Of a DNA stretch of 64,000 nt, positions 27,591-36,070 are shown in pieces. The translations under genes and the position numbers were made by a program. The DNA is from JAPHSX01 sp041554195 (GTDB taxonomy: Bacteria > Pseudomonadota > Gammaproteobacteria > Thiohalomonadales > Thiohalomonadaceae). Below the pieces are notes generated by a model. That model was not told the origin of the DNA. It did not search any database and saw only the letters and a program-made list of their open reading frames with translations. Location: NCBI GenBank assembly GCA_041554195.1, contig JBFFMJ010000008.1, positions 62,001 to 126,000 of the forward strand. The letters run 5' to 3'. The stretch's first letter is position 1; every line of letters starts with the position of its first letter.

Positions 27591-28639
27591 TACTTGATGA
27601 TGACCTGCTCGCCCTCGCTGTACTCCTCAATGGAGCCGATGACGACCGCCTCTTCACCATTCGCCTTGAGCACATCGATGGTCTGCTGCGCCTGGGCGGC
27701 ATCAACCACCACCACCATGCCGACACCACAGTTAAAGGTACGGTACATCTCGCTCTCGGCGATATTGCCCTGCTGCTGCAGCCAGCCGAAGACGGCGGGG
27801 CGCTGCCAGCTGGTCCCGTCGATGACGGCGCGGCAGTTCTCGGGCAGCACGCGCGGCAGGTTCTCCGGCAGGCCACCACCGGTGATGTGGCACAGTGAGT
27901 GGACATCGACCTTAGCGATCAGATCCAGCAGCGGCTTGACGTAGATGCGGGTCGGCTCCAGCAACTGCTCGCCCAGCGGACGACCGGCGAGGTCATCATC
28001 GAGGCTGGCACCGCTGACCTCCAGCACCTTACGTACCAGCGAGTAGCCGTTAGAGTGAGCACCGGAGGAGGCGATACCGATAATGGTGTCGCCGGCCTTC
28101 ACCTTGGAGCCGTCGATGATTTTGCTCTTCTCGACGATACCGACGCAGAAACCGGCCAGGTCATAATCCTCGCCCTCGTACATGCCGGGCATTTCGGCGG
28201 TCTCACCACCGGATAGGGCACAGCCGGAGAGTTCACAGCCATCGGCGATGCCCTTGATCACATCGCTGGCGGCATCGACGTTGAGGGCGCCGGTGGCGTA
28301 GTAGTCGAGGAAGAACAGCGGCTCGGCACCGCCGACAATGAGGTCGTTGACGCACATCGCCACCAGGTCGATACCGATGGTGTCGTGCTTGCCCATCATC
28401 ATCGCCAGTCGCAGCTTGGTGCCGACGCCATCGGTGCCGGAGACCAGTACCGGCTCCTTGTAGCGATCCAGCGGTACCTCGAACAGTGCGCCGAAGCCAC
28501 CCAGCCCGCCCATTACGCCGGGGCGCAGGGTGCGCTTGGCGTGGGGCTTGATGCGCTCGATCAGGCTGTTGCCGGCATCGATGTCTACACCGGCATCACG
28601 GTAGCTAAGGCCGGAAGATTGCTGTTTGTCGTCGCTCAC
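27590..28639 (-). CDS. purM: Phosphoribosylformylglycinamidine cyclo-ligase
   Basis: AIR synthetase, ATP-dependent closure of FGAM in purine synthesis. 349 residues; visible are SLIERIKPHAKRTLRPGVMGGLGGFGALFE, SGTDGVGTKLRLA, DLVAMCVNDLIVGGAEPLFFLDY, GGETAEMPGMY and HITGGGLPENLPR, all standard PurM sequence. The start is a GTG at 28639 preceded by AGGAG at about nine bases. Divergent from the DUF2066 gene (132-base gap), an arrangement widely kept in gammaproteobacteria. Confidence 0.97.
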   Translation of the reverse strand: MSDDKQQSSGLSYRDAGVDIDAGNSLIERIKPHAKRTLRPGVMGGLGGFGALFEVPLDRYKEPVLVSGTDGVGTKLRLAMMMGKHDTIGIDLVAMCVNDLIVGGAEPLFFLDYYATGALNVDAASDVIKGIADGCELSGCALSGGETAEMPGMYEGEDYDLAGFCVGIVEKSKIIDGSKVKAGDTIIGIASSGAHSNGYSLVRKVLEVSGASLDDDLAGRPLGEQLLEPTRIYVKPLLDLIAKVDVHSLCHITGGGLPENLPRVLPENCRAVIDGTSWQRPAVFGWLQQQGNIAESEMYRTFNCGVGMVVVVDAAQAQQTIDVLKANGEEAVVIGSIEEYSEGEQVIIK

Positions 28640-28771
28640 GGTGCTGCTCTCCTAAAGAGGCCATCGGCCTGGTGGCCGGAAAAAAGAACGGCGTATTCTA
28701 CCAGCACGTTGGCGCGCCGTCTTCCTGCTGTGTCTTGACTTGAGCCGGGCAGTGACATAGCTTCCCCCCAC

Positions 28772-29995
28772 ATGAGATACCTTAAATTTATGACGCTTTG
28801 CGGATGGCTGTTTATCTGGGGGCTGCCGGCACAGGCGGCGCAACTCGAGGGGCTGTATGAGGCCGAGGTGGAGCTGGCCGATCAGGGGCGTGCGACACGC
28901 GCCACCGCGATGGCCGAGGCAATGGCGGCGGTGCTGCTCAAGGTGAGTGGTTCCGCTGCCGTGCTCAGCGAGCCGGTGATTAAGAGCGCGATGGAGGATG
29001 CTGCCCGTTACGTGCAGCAGTACCGTTATCGCAATGAGGCGATGCCAGCCGAGAAGCGGCATAAGGGCAAGGGGGGGGCTGCCGAGAATCGACTGTTGCT
29101 GTGGGTCGGTTTCGACAGTGTCAGTATCGACAACCTGTTACGTCGCTTCGGCTTTAACGTGTGGGGTACCGCCCGTCCAAGCACCCTGGTGTGGCTGGCG
29201 GTGGATGAGGGCTCGCGCCGGGTGCTGGTGGGTGCCAATGATCAAGGACTGGTTCGCGAGGTGCTGGAGTCCGAGGCACAACGTCGGGCTATTCCGTTAC
29301 GTTTGCCGTTGCTGGATCTGACCGATCAGTCAAAGGTGCGCCCGGTCGATGTGTGGGGCGGCTTTGTCGATAATATCGAGTCGGCCTCGCTACGCTATGA
29401 AACTCAGGCGGTACTTATTGGCAAGCTCTATCCACTGGGTAAAGAGTGGGAGGGGCGCTGGACCTTGCGTTATCAGGGCGACCAGTACGAGTGGCAGCAG
29501 CGCGCGAAGGATGTGCGCACGGTGATTGCCAGTGGTGTGGGTGGCATCAGTGATTACCTGTCGCAGCGTTTTGCCGCGAGCAGCGATCCTGGAATGGATC
29601 AGCTGGCGCTACGCATAGAAGGTGTCACGACGATGGATGATTTCCGTCGCATTAACGACTACCTGCTGTCATTGCACGGGGTTTCGGCGGTGACGCTGCG
29701 AAAGACCGATGCCACCTCCAGTAGTTTTCTGGTCGAGATCGAGGGTGGTCGGGAAACCGTACTACAGGCGATCACGATGGGCGATATGCTGGCAGAGGTA
29801 GAGCCGCCGCCAGAGGTGTTGCAGCCCGAATCGCCGATGGAATTGCGCTCGCAATCCGTCGAGGTTTCGCCGTCGCCAGTAGAACCCGCTGCGGGTGAGG
29901 TCGGGAGCGACACGCTCAAGGAAGACGCCGAGGTGCTGCCGCTACAGCCGCAGGTGGTTCCGCTACAGGAGCTGGTCTACCGCCTGCTGTCGTGA
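28772..29995 (+). CDS. DUF2066 domain secreted protein
   Basis: 407 residues, signal peptide ending LPAQA, then the DUF2066 region (LEGLYEAEVELADQGRATRATAMAEAMAAVLLKVSG, ~residues 26-62; FGFNVWGTARPSTLVWLAVDE, ~125) and a Pro/Glu-rich low-complexity tail (~340-395). Function is unknown; it probably works in the envelope. It leads a tightly packed cluster with the CDP-alcohol transferase, PerM-like and hda genes, and its TGA overlaps the next GTG. Confidence 0.85.
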   Translation: MRYLKFMTLCGWLFIWGLPAQAAQLEGLYEAEVELADQGRATRATAMAEAMAAVLLKVSGSAAVLSEPVIKSAMEDAARYVQQYRYRNEAMPAEKRHKGKGGAAENRLLLWVGFDSVSIDNLLRRFGFNVWGTARPSTLVWLAVDEGSRRVLVGANDQGLVREVLESEAQRRAIPLRLPLLDLTDQSKVRPVDVWGGFVDNIESASLRYETQAVLIGKLYPLGKEWEGRWTLRYQGDQYEWQQRAKDVRTVIASGVGGISDYLSQRFAASSDPGMDQLALRIEGVTTMDDFRRINDYLLSLHGVSAVTLRKTDATSSSFLVEIEGGRETVLQAITMGDMLAEVEPPPEVLQPESPMELRSQSVEVSPSPVEPAAGEVGSDTLKEDAEVLPLQPQVVPLQELVYRLLS

Positions 29996-30567
29996 AAGCA
30001 CGAGACATCCCCAATCTGATCTGTGTGGTGCGTATTCTGCTGGTGATACCCATCGTGGTATTGCTGCTGCGCGATGAGTTTGCCACGGTGCTGGTGCTGT
30101 TTGCACTGGCCGGAGCCAGTGATGGCCTCGATGGATTTCTCGCACGCCGTTTTGACTGGCGTTCGCGACTGGGGGCGATCCTCGACCCCCTGGCCGATAA
30201 ATTATTGATGTTCTGCACCTACGCCACCCTCGGCTGGATGGGGCTGTTGCCGTTGTGGCTGGTGGTGATTGTGCTGGCACGTGATGTGATGATCATCTCC
30301 GGTGCGCTGGCCTATCACCGCCTCTGCGGTGAGATAGAGATGGAGCCGACCCGCATTAGCAAGGCCAACACCCTGTTTCAAATCCTCCTGGTATTGCTGG
30401 TGATGGTGATGCCGCTGGGTCTGGCCCTGCCGGTCTGGGGGATGACTACTCTGATTGCGGTAGTGGCAGCGACCTCCCTGCTGAGTGGTGGAAATTATGT
30501 CTGGGAGTGGGCGCACCGTGCGCATCGCTGTCGGGAAAAAGGAGAGAAGAGGGAAGGGAATGAGTGA
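29992..30567 (+). CDS. CDP-alcohol phosphatidyltransferase family protein (PgsA-like)
   Basis: 191 residues, about five membrane helices. The catalytic signature D47-G-x2-A-R-x8-G-x3-D-x3-D69 is intact (DGLDGFLARRFDWRSRLG then AILDPLADK), so it should transfer a phosphatidyl group from CDP-diacylglycerol, most likely to glycerol 3-phosphate. A conserved second copy of pgsA-type genes in this hda neighbourhood is common, and I cannot tell whether this is the main PgsA. Starts at GTG 29992 overlapping the previous stop by four bases. Confidence 0.87.
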   Translation: MKARDIPNLICVVRILLVIPIVVLLLRDEFATVLVLFALAGASDGLDGFLARRFDWRSRLGAILDPLADKLLMFCTYATLGWMGLLPLWLVVIVLARDVMIISGALAYHRLCGEIEMEPTRISKANTLFQILLVLLVMVMPLGLALPVWGMTTLIAVVAATSLLSGGNYVWEWAHRAHRCREKGEKREGNE

Positions 30568-31645
30568 GTCACAAAAATGGTTTCTGTTGGCCTGGCTGGG
30601 TTTTGGTGGAGTACTGCTCTACCTGTTGGCCCCGGTTCTGACCCCGTTCCTGATCGCTGCGGTGCTGGCCTATATTGGCGACCCGCTGGTGGACAGGCTA
30701 GAGGCACACAAGCTCTCGCGCACCCTCTCGGTGGTGAGCGTCTTTGTCACCCTGACACTGATTGCCCTGCTGCTGCTGGTGGTGCTGGTGCCGATGCTGG
30801 AGCGCCAGGTGGGCTTGCTGATCAGCAAGCTACCGGTCTATCTGCACTGGCTACAGCACACGGCTATTCCGGCGTTGAGCGAGCGCCTCGGTTTTGAGGG
30901 CCCGCTCCTTGACCCGGTGGCCCTGCAGGAGTCGCTGCGCGAACAGTGGCAACAGGCGGGCGGGGCGGTGAAGGGGGTGGTCGGCGTGATCTCCAAATCG
31001 GGCATGACCCTGTTGGCGATGCTCGCCAATCTGGTGCTGATCCCGGTGGTCACCTTCTATATGTTGCGCGACTGGGACATTCTGGTGGCACGGGTGCATG
31101 AGCTGATCCCGCGTCGCTATGAACCCCTGATGGTGCGTATTGCCCGCTCCTCCGATGAGGTGTTGGGGGCCTTCCTGCGTGGCCAGCTTACGGTGATGTT
31201 GGCGCTGGGGGTGATCTATTCGGTTGGCCTAAGTATTGTCGGGCTGGAACTCGCGGTGCTGATCGGTATGCTGGCCGGGGTGGTGAGTTTTGTCCCCTAC
31301 CTCGGCTTTATCGTCGGCATTATAGTCGCCGGGATCGCCGCCCTGATGCAGTTTCAGGAGCTAATGCCACTGCTCTACGTGCTTATCGTCTTTGGCATCG
31401 GCCAGATGATCGAGGGGATGTTACTGACCCCGATGCTGGTGGGTGAGAAGATCGGCCTGCACCCGGTGGCGGTGATCTTCGCGGTGTTGGCCGGTGGTCA
31501 ACTGTTCGGCTTTTTCGGTATCCTGCTCGCCCTGCCGGTGGCGGCGGTGGTGATGGTGGTGCTGCGTTATACGCACGAGCGTTATGTCGGCAGCAGCCTT
31601 TACGCGAAAACAGAAGAGTCGCCCCAAGGGCCACAAGAGCCATGA
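30560..31645 (+). CDS. AI-2E family transporter (PerM-like permease)
   Basis: 361 residues with about eight membrane helices and the family pattern: N-terminal helix pair (FGGVLLYLLAPVLTPFLIAAVLAYIGDPLVDRLE), a central cytoplasmic/amphipathic part, and the C-terminal GQMIEGMLLTPMLVGEKIGLHPVAVIFAVLAGGQLFGFFGILLALP block that defines AI-2E/UPF0118 proteins. Substrate unproven; relatives export signal molecules or exchange sodium and protons. The ATG at 30560 follows GAAGGGA and overlaps the preceding stop by eight bases; the frame is open upstream but implausible. Confidence 0.9.
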   Translation: MSESQKWFLLAWLGFGGVLLYLLAPVLTPFLIAAVLAYIGDPLVDRLEAHKLSRTLSVVSVFVTLTLIALLLLVVLVPMLERQVGLLISKLPVYLHWLQHTAIPALSERLGFEGPLLDPVALQESLREQWQQAGGAVKGVVGVISKSGMTLLAMLANLVLIPVVTFYMLRDWDILVARVHELIPRRYEPLMVRIARSSDEVLGAFLRGQLTVMLALGVIYSVGLSIVGLELAVLIGMLAGVVSFVPYLGFIVGIIVAGIAALMQFQELMPLLYVLIVFGIGQMIEGMLLTPMLVGEKIGLHPVAVIFAVLAGGQLFGFFGILLALPVAAVVMVVLRYTHERYVGSSLYAKTEESPQGPQEP

Positions 31646-32337
31646 GTGCCATGAGTTCCTCCCATCAACAGCTCCCCCTGCGTATCGGCCTGCGCGATAG
31701 CGCCACCTTTGCCAACTTCTACCCCGGCTCCAATGCCGCCGTAGTGCATGCCCTGCAAGCGGCCAGCGAGCCCTTTATCTACCTTGGCGGAGCCATCGGC
31801 AGCGGGCGTAGCCACCTGTTGCAGGCCGCCTGCCATGAGGTGAGCGAGGCGCAGGGGCTGGCCGCCTACCTGCCGTTGGCCGAGTGCATGGTGATGTCCT
31901 CACAGATGCTGGAGGGGATGGAGCAGATGGCGCTGGTGGCGATCGATGATCTGGAGCTGCTGGCGGGGAATAGTGAGTGGGAGCTGGCACTGTTTCATCT
32001 CTACAACCGCATGCGTGATGCCGGGCATCGCATGATCGCGGCGGGTAACGCCGCCCCGGCGGTTCTCGGTATTACCCTGCCCGACCTGTTGTCACGCCTC
32101 GGCTGGGGGCCGGTGTTTCAGCTTCAGCCCCTGGCGGATGGAGAAAAATCAGAGGCCCTGCGGATGCGGGCAAAACAGCGTGGTATGGAGTTGCCCCCCG
32201 AGGTGGCGGACTATCTGCTCAGCCACGGTTCACGCAATATGCATGACCTGTTTGCTCTGCTGGATAGACTCGATGAGGGCTCGCTGGCGGCACAGCGTAA
32301 ACTTACAATTCCCTTTGTTCGTACCTTTATTCGCTAG
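31642..32337 (+). CDS. hda: DnaA regulatory inactivator Hda
   Basis: 231 residues, a DnaA-like AAA+ module without the DNA-binding domain. With the DNA-loaded sliding clamp, Hda stimulates ATP hydrolysis by DnaA and prevents re-initiation. Seen: an N-terminal QLPLRIGL segment that fits the clamp-binding motif, FANFYPGSNAAVVHAL, Walker A-like GAIGSGRSHLLQA, Walker B-like LVAIDDLELL, and the sensor region RLGWGPVFQLQPL. ATGA overlap with the upstream gene. The last 11 bases overlap the convergent DUF2069 gene. Confidence 0.94.
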   Translation: MSAMSSSHQQLPLRIGLRDSATFANFYPGSNAAVVHALQAASEPFIYLGGAIGSGRSHLLQAACHEVSEAQGLAAYLPLAECMVMSSQMLEGMEQMALVAIDDLELLAGNSEWELALFHLYNRMRDAGHRMIAAGNAAPAVLGITLPDLLSRLGWGPVFQLQPLADGEKSEALRMRAKQRGMELPPEVADYLLSHGSRNMHDLFALLDRLDEGSLAAQRKLTIPFVRTFIR

Positions 32338-32704
32338 CCTCTTCTGCTTTACGCTTCTTCAACTCGCGCCCGCCCAGACGGGCGTAGCTCACACAGCCGA
32401 TGTAAAACGCCAGACTCAGTAGTAATTCCAGTAGCGCCAGATAACGATCCTGTGGACTGCTATAGAGTTCGACCACCGCGTGAATGAGGTAGAACAGGGC
32501 GAGAAAGGCCGCCCAGGCGTAGGTGTAGGGACGCCCCTGTAACAGGCCCCGTAGCGGAAACAGCAGCGGTACTAATAGAAACCCCAGCACCAGCCCCAGA
32601 GAGAGTTGTGAGGGGGATAGCCAGCCGTACCACAGTGGTAGCAGCAGCAATAGCCCGAAGTAACCGCAGAGGGCAAGGATGCGGGCACGGCGGAGTTTAT
32701 CCAT
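32327..32704 (-). CDS. DUF2069 small membrane protein
   Basis: 125 residues, four predicted membrane helices (ILALCGYFGLLLLLPLWYG; LGLVLGFLLVPLLFPL; YAWAAFLALFYLIHAVVELY; LALLELLLSLAFYIGCVSYARL) and a basic cytoplasmic end. This matches DUF2069, which recurs beside wrbA and hda. ATG 32704 is preferred over the upstream open frame because it overlaps the wrbA stop by 8 bases and begins MDKLRRARILAL. Function unknown. Confidence 0.85.
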   Translation of the reverse strand: MDKLRRARILALCGYFGLLLLLPLWYGWLSPSQLSLGLVLGFLLVPLLFPLRGLLQGRPYTYAWAAFLALFYLIHAVVELYSSPQDRYLALLELLLSLAFYIGCVSYARLGGRELKKRKAEEASE

Positions 32705-33302
32705 GGGTGGTACCCTCCAGCGCCCTGGCCGCGTTTGCCAGGCGTTTACCCAGGGCAACGCAGAGGCGGTGCTCAGCCTCGCTCAGCGGCAGCTTGTTAT
32801 CCGGTCCGGCGTGGTGGCTCGCCCCATAGGGGGTGCCGCCGCCGGTGGTGTGGAGCAGGTCGGTTTCGCTATAGGGCAGACCGGTGATCAACATGCCATG
32901 GTGCAGTAGTGGCAGCATCATCGATAGCAGGGTGCTCTCCTGACCACCGTGCAGGCTGGAGGTGGAGGTGAAAACCGCCGCAGGTTTGCCGATCATCGAG
33001 CCCGAAAGCCAGAGTGGACTGGTGTTGTCGATAAAGTGCTTCAGCGGTGCGGCCATGTTGCCGAAGCGTGTTGAGCTGCCCAGGGCCAGCCCTGTGCATG
33101 CCTTCATATCATCCAGTTCCACGTAGGGTGCACCCTCGTCGGGGACGCTATCGGCGGTGGCCTCGCAGACGGTGGAGACCTCGGGTACGGTGCGAAGGCG
33201 TGCCGACATGCCGTCGATTTCCTCAACGCCGCGGGCGATGAGTCGTGCCATCTCAGCTGTGGCACCATGGCGGCTGTAATAGAGAACCAGTATTTCGGCC
33301 AT
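32697..33302 (-). CDS. wrbA: NAD(P)H:quinone oxidoreductase, WrbA family
   Basis: 201-residue flavodoxin-like protein that reduces quinones by two electrons using FMN. Visible: VLYYSRHGATAEMARLIARGVEE (FMN phosphate loop), LGSSTRFGNMAAPLKHFIDNTSPLW (FMN-binding, typical WrbA), and FTSTSSLHGGQESTLLSMMLPLLHHGMLITGLPY. It starts at the last base of the arsC-like stop region, giving a coupled arsC-wrbA-DUF2069 operon. Confidence 0.95.
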   Translation of the reverse strand: MAEILVLYYSRHGATAEMARLIARGVEEIDGMSARLRTVPEVSTVCEATADSVPDEGAPYVELDDMKACTGLALGSSTRFGNMAAPLKHFIDNTSPLWLSGSMIGKPAAVFTSTSSLHGGQESTLLSMMLPLLHHGMLITGLPYSETDLLHTTGGGTPYGASHHAGPDNKLPLSEAEHRLCVALGKRLANAARALEGTTHG

Positions 33303-33643
33303 TAGAGGATATCCAGTACGGTTTCGGGCGGACGGCCAATCGCTGCCTTGCCGTTGTTGATGACAATGGGGCGCTCAATCAGTTTGGGAGTGGCCACCAT
33401 CGCCTCGATCAACTGCTCACGACTGAGTGACGCATCGGCCAGTCCTAACTCCTGGTACTCGGCCTCCTTGGTACGCATCAGCTGACGCGGCTCCAGGCCG
33501 AGTAAATCAAGGATCTCGCCCAGCTCTTCTTTGCTTGGGGGGGTCTTCAGGTACTCCACCACTTCGGCATTGATATCTCGTTCTTCGAGCAGTTGCAGGG
33601 TTTGACGCGACTTACTGCAGCGGGGATTGTGATAAATCTTCAT
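33302..33643 (-). CDS. arsC: ArsC-family glutaredoxin-dependent reductase (YfgD type)
   Basis: 113 residues with NPRCSKSRQTLQLL (single redox Cys, residue 9) and EYLKTPPSKEELGEIL, then RPIVINNGKAAIGRPPETVLDIL. These are ArsC-family features; the RCSKSR active-site loop is that of YfgD-type members, which sit next to hda in E. coli, rather than the GTSRN loop of plasmid arsenate reductases. Arsenate reduction is possible, but no arsB, arsR or acr3 gene is adjacent, so a general thiol role is also open. Confidence 0.88.
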   Translation of the reverse strand: MKIYHNPRCSKSRQTLQLLEERDINAEVVEYLKTPPSKEELGEILDLLGLEPRQLMRTKEAEYQELGLADASLSREQLIEAMVATPKLIERPIVINNGKAAIGRPPETVLDIL

Positions 33644-33785
33644 TTCAGGGCCAATTTTATTACTCTAATAGGAAGGCCCTATTCTAGCCGCTCTTTGCTT
33701 GACAGCCTATAGGGGCAGTGATAGCGTTTCGAGCTATATTTCCCCTTACGATAACGTTGGCAAGAAGAAGTTATCCAGAGAACAT

Positions 33786-34079
33786 ATGTCATTGAATCTA
33801 CATAATTTTTTACTTTTTATTGTGATATTGGTCTCGGCGTGCAGTATCGTGCCCCCGGTTCAGGAGATGAGTGATGCGCGCCAGGCACTGGAGGCGGCAC
33901 GTGAGGCGCAGGCCGAGAAGTACGCCGAGCAGAAGTTACGCAGCGCAGAGGATTCGATGGAGCTGGCGACCAAGACCCTCAATCAGGGGGAATACGAAGC
34001 GGCACGAATGGCGGCCAGCGTGGCCAAGGCTCTGGCAATCAAGGCGAGAGATGAGGCGTTGGCAGCGAGGACCGAGTAG
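33786..34079 (+). CDS. DUF4398-like small lipoprotein
   Basis: 97 residues: signal peptide with lipobox VSAC and a mature helical region (DARQALEAAREAQAEKYAEQKLRSAEDSMELATKTLNQGEYEAARMAASVAKALA), a tetratricopeptide-like pair of helices of DUF4398 type. ATG 33786 starts the signal peptide after CCAGAGAAC; the frame is open to 33699. It is paired with the LysM lipoprotein that follows, whose first half has the same fold, suggesting duplication. Probably outer-membrane anchored. Confidence 0.75.
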   Translation: MSLNLHNFLLFIVILVSACSIVPPVQEMSDARQALEAAREAQAEKYAEQKLRSAEDSMELATKTLNQGEYEAARMAASVAKALAIKARDEALAARTE

Positions 34080-34234
34080 CCATTTCGCATCGGTGCTATA
34101 AAACTGTGGACAGGGTCACGGCCTTAGCCTTGACAGGGTTTTGCAGCAGGTGCTACTTTCACTCTCAATATGCGAGTATTTCATTAACTTAACTAAACTT
34201 AACGAATAAAACTAACGGCGGAGTCATATAGACG

Positions 34235-34855
34235 ATGAAACTTTTCAAAGGATTAAAAATTACGGCGATGATTGCCCTGGTTCTGAGCATTGCTGTAGGT
34301 TGTGCCAGTACCCCTGAGCCTGAGCCGGTTGAAGATCAGACCGTTGTTGCGCAGCGTGCTATTGCTGATGCCAAGGCTGCCAATGACAAGGCCAAGGCGG
34401 CGGGCGCTGCCTGGCGCGACACCGACGACTTGATTAAGAAGGCCGAAGAGGCGCTTAAGGCGGGTGATACCGGTTTGGCGATTCAACTGGCTAATCAGGC
34501 TCGCCGTCAGGCAGAAAATGCCCTGAGGCAGAAGCAGGCCGAGATGGCGAAGGCGGAACAGCCTGCCCCGGTGGCGGCCGCCAGCGATAGCTACACGGTC
34601 ATTTCTGGTGACACCCTGTGGGGTATCTCAGCCAGAAGCGAGATTTACGGCAACCCTTACCAGTGGCCGCTGATCTACAAAGCTAATCGCAGCCAGATTC
34701 AGGACGCTGACCTGATCTTCCCCGGCCAGAACCTCTCCATCGCGCGTGATGTATCTGCTGCCGATGTTGATGCCGCTGTTAACCACGCCCGTAACCGTGG
34801 CGCGTGGTCGATTGGTGTTGTAGAGGCCAGCGACGAGGCTTACCTCGCTCGCTAA
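34235..34855 (+). CDS. LysM domain lipoprotein with DUF4398-like helical region
   Basis: 206 residues. Signal peptide with lipobox AVGC, an Ala/Lys-rich helical section (AQRAIADAKAANDKAKAAGA...KAGDTGLAIQLANQARRQAENAL, ~38-110), a short Pro/Ala linker, and a LysM domain (SYTVISGDTLWGISARSEIYGNPYQWPLIYKANRSQI, ~120-160) with a final YLAR. LysM binds peptidoglycan, so the protein should tether the outer membrane to the wall. It has its own strong terminator 27 bases downstream. Confidence 0.88.
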   Translation: MKLFKGLKITAMIALVLSIAVGCASTPEPEPVEDQTVVAQRAIADAKAANDKAKAAGAAWRDTDDLIKKAEEALKAGDTGLAIQLANQARRQAENALRQKQAEMAKAEQPAPVAAASDSYTVISGDTLWGISARSEIYGNPYQWPLIYKANRSQIQDADLIFPGQNLSIARDVSAADVDAAVNHARNRGAWSIGVVEASDEAYLAR

Positions 34856-34881
34856 TTCGGGCGAGACAGCAAACTTAGTCA

Positions 34882-34909
34882 AGGGCTCCTAACGGGGCCC
34901 TTTTCTTTT
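34882..34909 (+). terminator. Rho-independent terminator after the LysM lipoprotein gene
   Basis: AGGGCTCC (34882-34889) pairs with GGGGCCCT (34894-34901) around a TAAC loop with one G-T pair, followed by TTTTCTTTT. Confidence 0.85.
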
Positions 34910-34961
34910 GTCTGTTAAGATCTTAAATTTAAGCTCTGTAGTGCAACAAGCGGGTAGTTTG

Positions 34962-35501
34962 ATGAAGGCGGTAGAAAAGTTTTTTGAAGGGATTTTGTGG
35001 GAGAGTCGCTTCTCGGTACTGTTTGCGGTGGTTGCCAGCCTCTTCAGTTCGCTGGCGGTGTTCTACATGGCGACAATCGATGCCTACTACATGATCAGCC
35101 ACCTTGGTGAGTATGCGTCCCCGGCTCTGGATGCCGTGGCACGCAATGCGCTACGTAGTGCCACCATTACCCATGTGGTAGAGATCGTTGATGGCTACCT
35201 GCTGGCAACGGTGTTGCTGATCTTCTCGCTCGGCCTCTACGAGTTATTCATCAGTAAGATTGATCAGGCCGAGAAATCCGAAACCTCATCCAATGTGCTG
35301 TTGATCACCAGTCTGGATGACCTCAAGGGGCGGCTGGCCAAGGTGATCCTAATGATATTGATCGTTAAGTTCTTTGAACATGCGATCAGCATGACCTTTA
35401 AATCACCGTTGGACCTGCTCTATCTGGCTGCAGGCATTAGCTTGCTGGGGCTGGCGCTCTACCTCTCTCATGCCGCGGATGATAAGCACACAAATAAATA
35501 G
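34962..35501 (+). CDS. YqhA / UPF0114 family inner membrane protein
   Basis: 179 residues with four membrane helices: FSVLFAVVASLFSSLAVFYMATIDAYYMI, DGYLLATVLLIFSLGLYELFISKI, KVILMILIVKFFEHAISM, and LLYLAAGISLLGLALYLSH. This pattern, with SLDDLKGRLAKVI before the third helix, is UPF0114/YqhA. Function unknown. The ATG at 34962 begins MKAVEKFFEGILWESRF; the frame extends upstream into the terminator and is not used. Confidence 0.85.
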   Translation: MKAVEKFFEGILWESRFSVLFAVVASLFSSLAVFYMATIDAYYMISHLGEYASPALDAVARNALRSATITHVVEIVDGYLLATVLLIFSLGLYELFISKIDQAEKSETSSNVLLITSLDDLKGRLAKVILMILIVKFFEHAISMTFKSPLDLLYLAAGISLLGLALYLSHAADDKHTNK

Positions 35502-35575
35502 CTTCTAGCGGGCGAGAAACTTTCTCGCCTGTTATCCTGTCGTAACTAATATCCATCGATTTTATGGAGAGCCAC

Positions 35576-36055
35576 ATGTTAAAACGACTTTTGCTCCTTC
35601 TGGTGCTGTTGAGTAGTCAACCGCTGTTAGCCAATCCGGTTGATCTTGAGCTGACCGACATGAATGGCAAGCAGCTTAAGCTCTCCGACTACCGCGGCAA
35701 ATGGGTAGTGCTCAATTACTGGGCGACCTGGTGTCCGCCCTGCCTTGAGGAGCTCCCTGAACTGGTACTTTTTCATGAGTCGCACAAGGACCGCGATGCC
35801 GTAGTCATCGGCATTGATATGGAGATGTTGCAGCCAGAGGCTCTGGAGCAGTTTGTCGATGATAACTTTTTGACCTATCCGATTGTGCCGATGGTGGAGA
35901 ATATGCCGTCGTTTGATAACGTGGATAATTTTCCAACCAGTTATCTCATCGACCCCGATGGTATTGCGGTGGTAAAGCATGTGGGGGCCGTAACCTCTGA
36001 TGCGATTGAAGAGTTCATCAATTCCTATGTGCCGGATAAGACGGTTAGGCGTTAA
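35576..36055 (+). CDS. TlpA-like periplasmic thioredoxin
   Basis: 159 residues: signal peptide (LLLLVLLSSQPLLA), then a TlpA/AhpC-type thioredoxin fold with DLELTDMNGKQLKLSDYRGKWVVLNYWATWCPPC (active-site C53-PP-C56) and a cis-Pro NFPTSYLIDPDG segment. Likely a periplasmic thiol reductant, for cytochrome c maturation or a sulfur pathway. The first ATG in frame (35564) contains the ribosome site GGAGAG, so translation starts at 35576. 15 bases before the next thioredoxin-fold gene. Confidence 0.88.
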   Translation: MLKRLLLLLVLLSSQPLLANPVDLELTDMNGKQLKLSDYRGKWVVLNYWATWCPPCLEELPELVLFHESHKDRDAVVIGIDMEMLQPEALEQFVDDNFLTYPIVPMVENMPSFDNVDNFPTSYLIDPDGIAVVKHVGAVTSDAIEEFINSYVPDKTVRR

Positions 36056-36070
36056 TAGCGGGGAAGAATA

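Noticed and set aside
33302..33643. Arsenic resistance locus
   Set aside because: Only an ArsC-family protein of YfgD type is present, in its usual hda/wrbA neighbourhood; no arsR, arsB or acr3.
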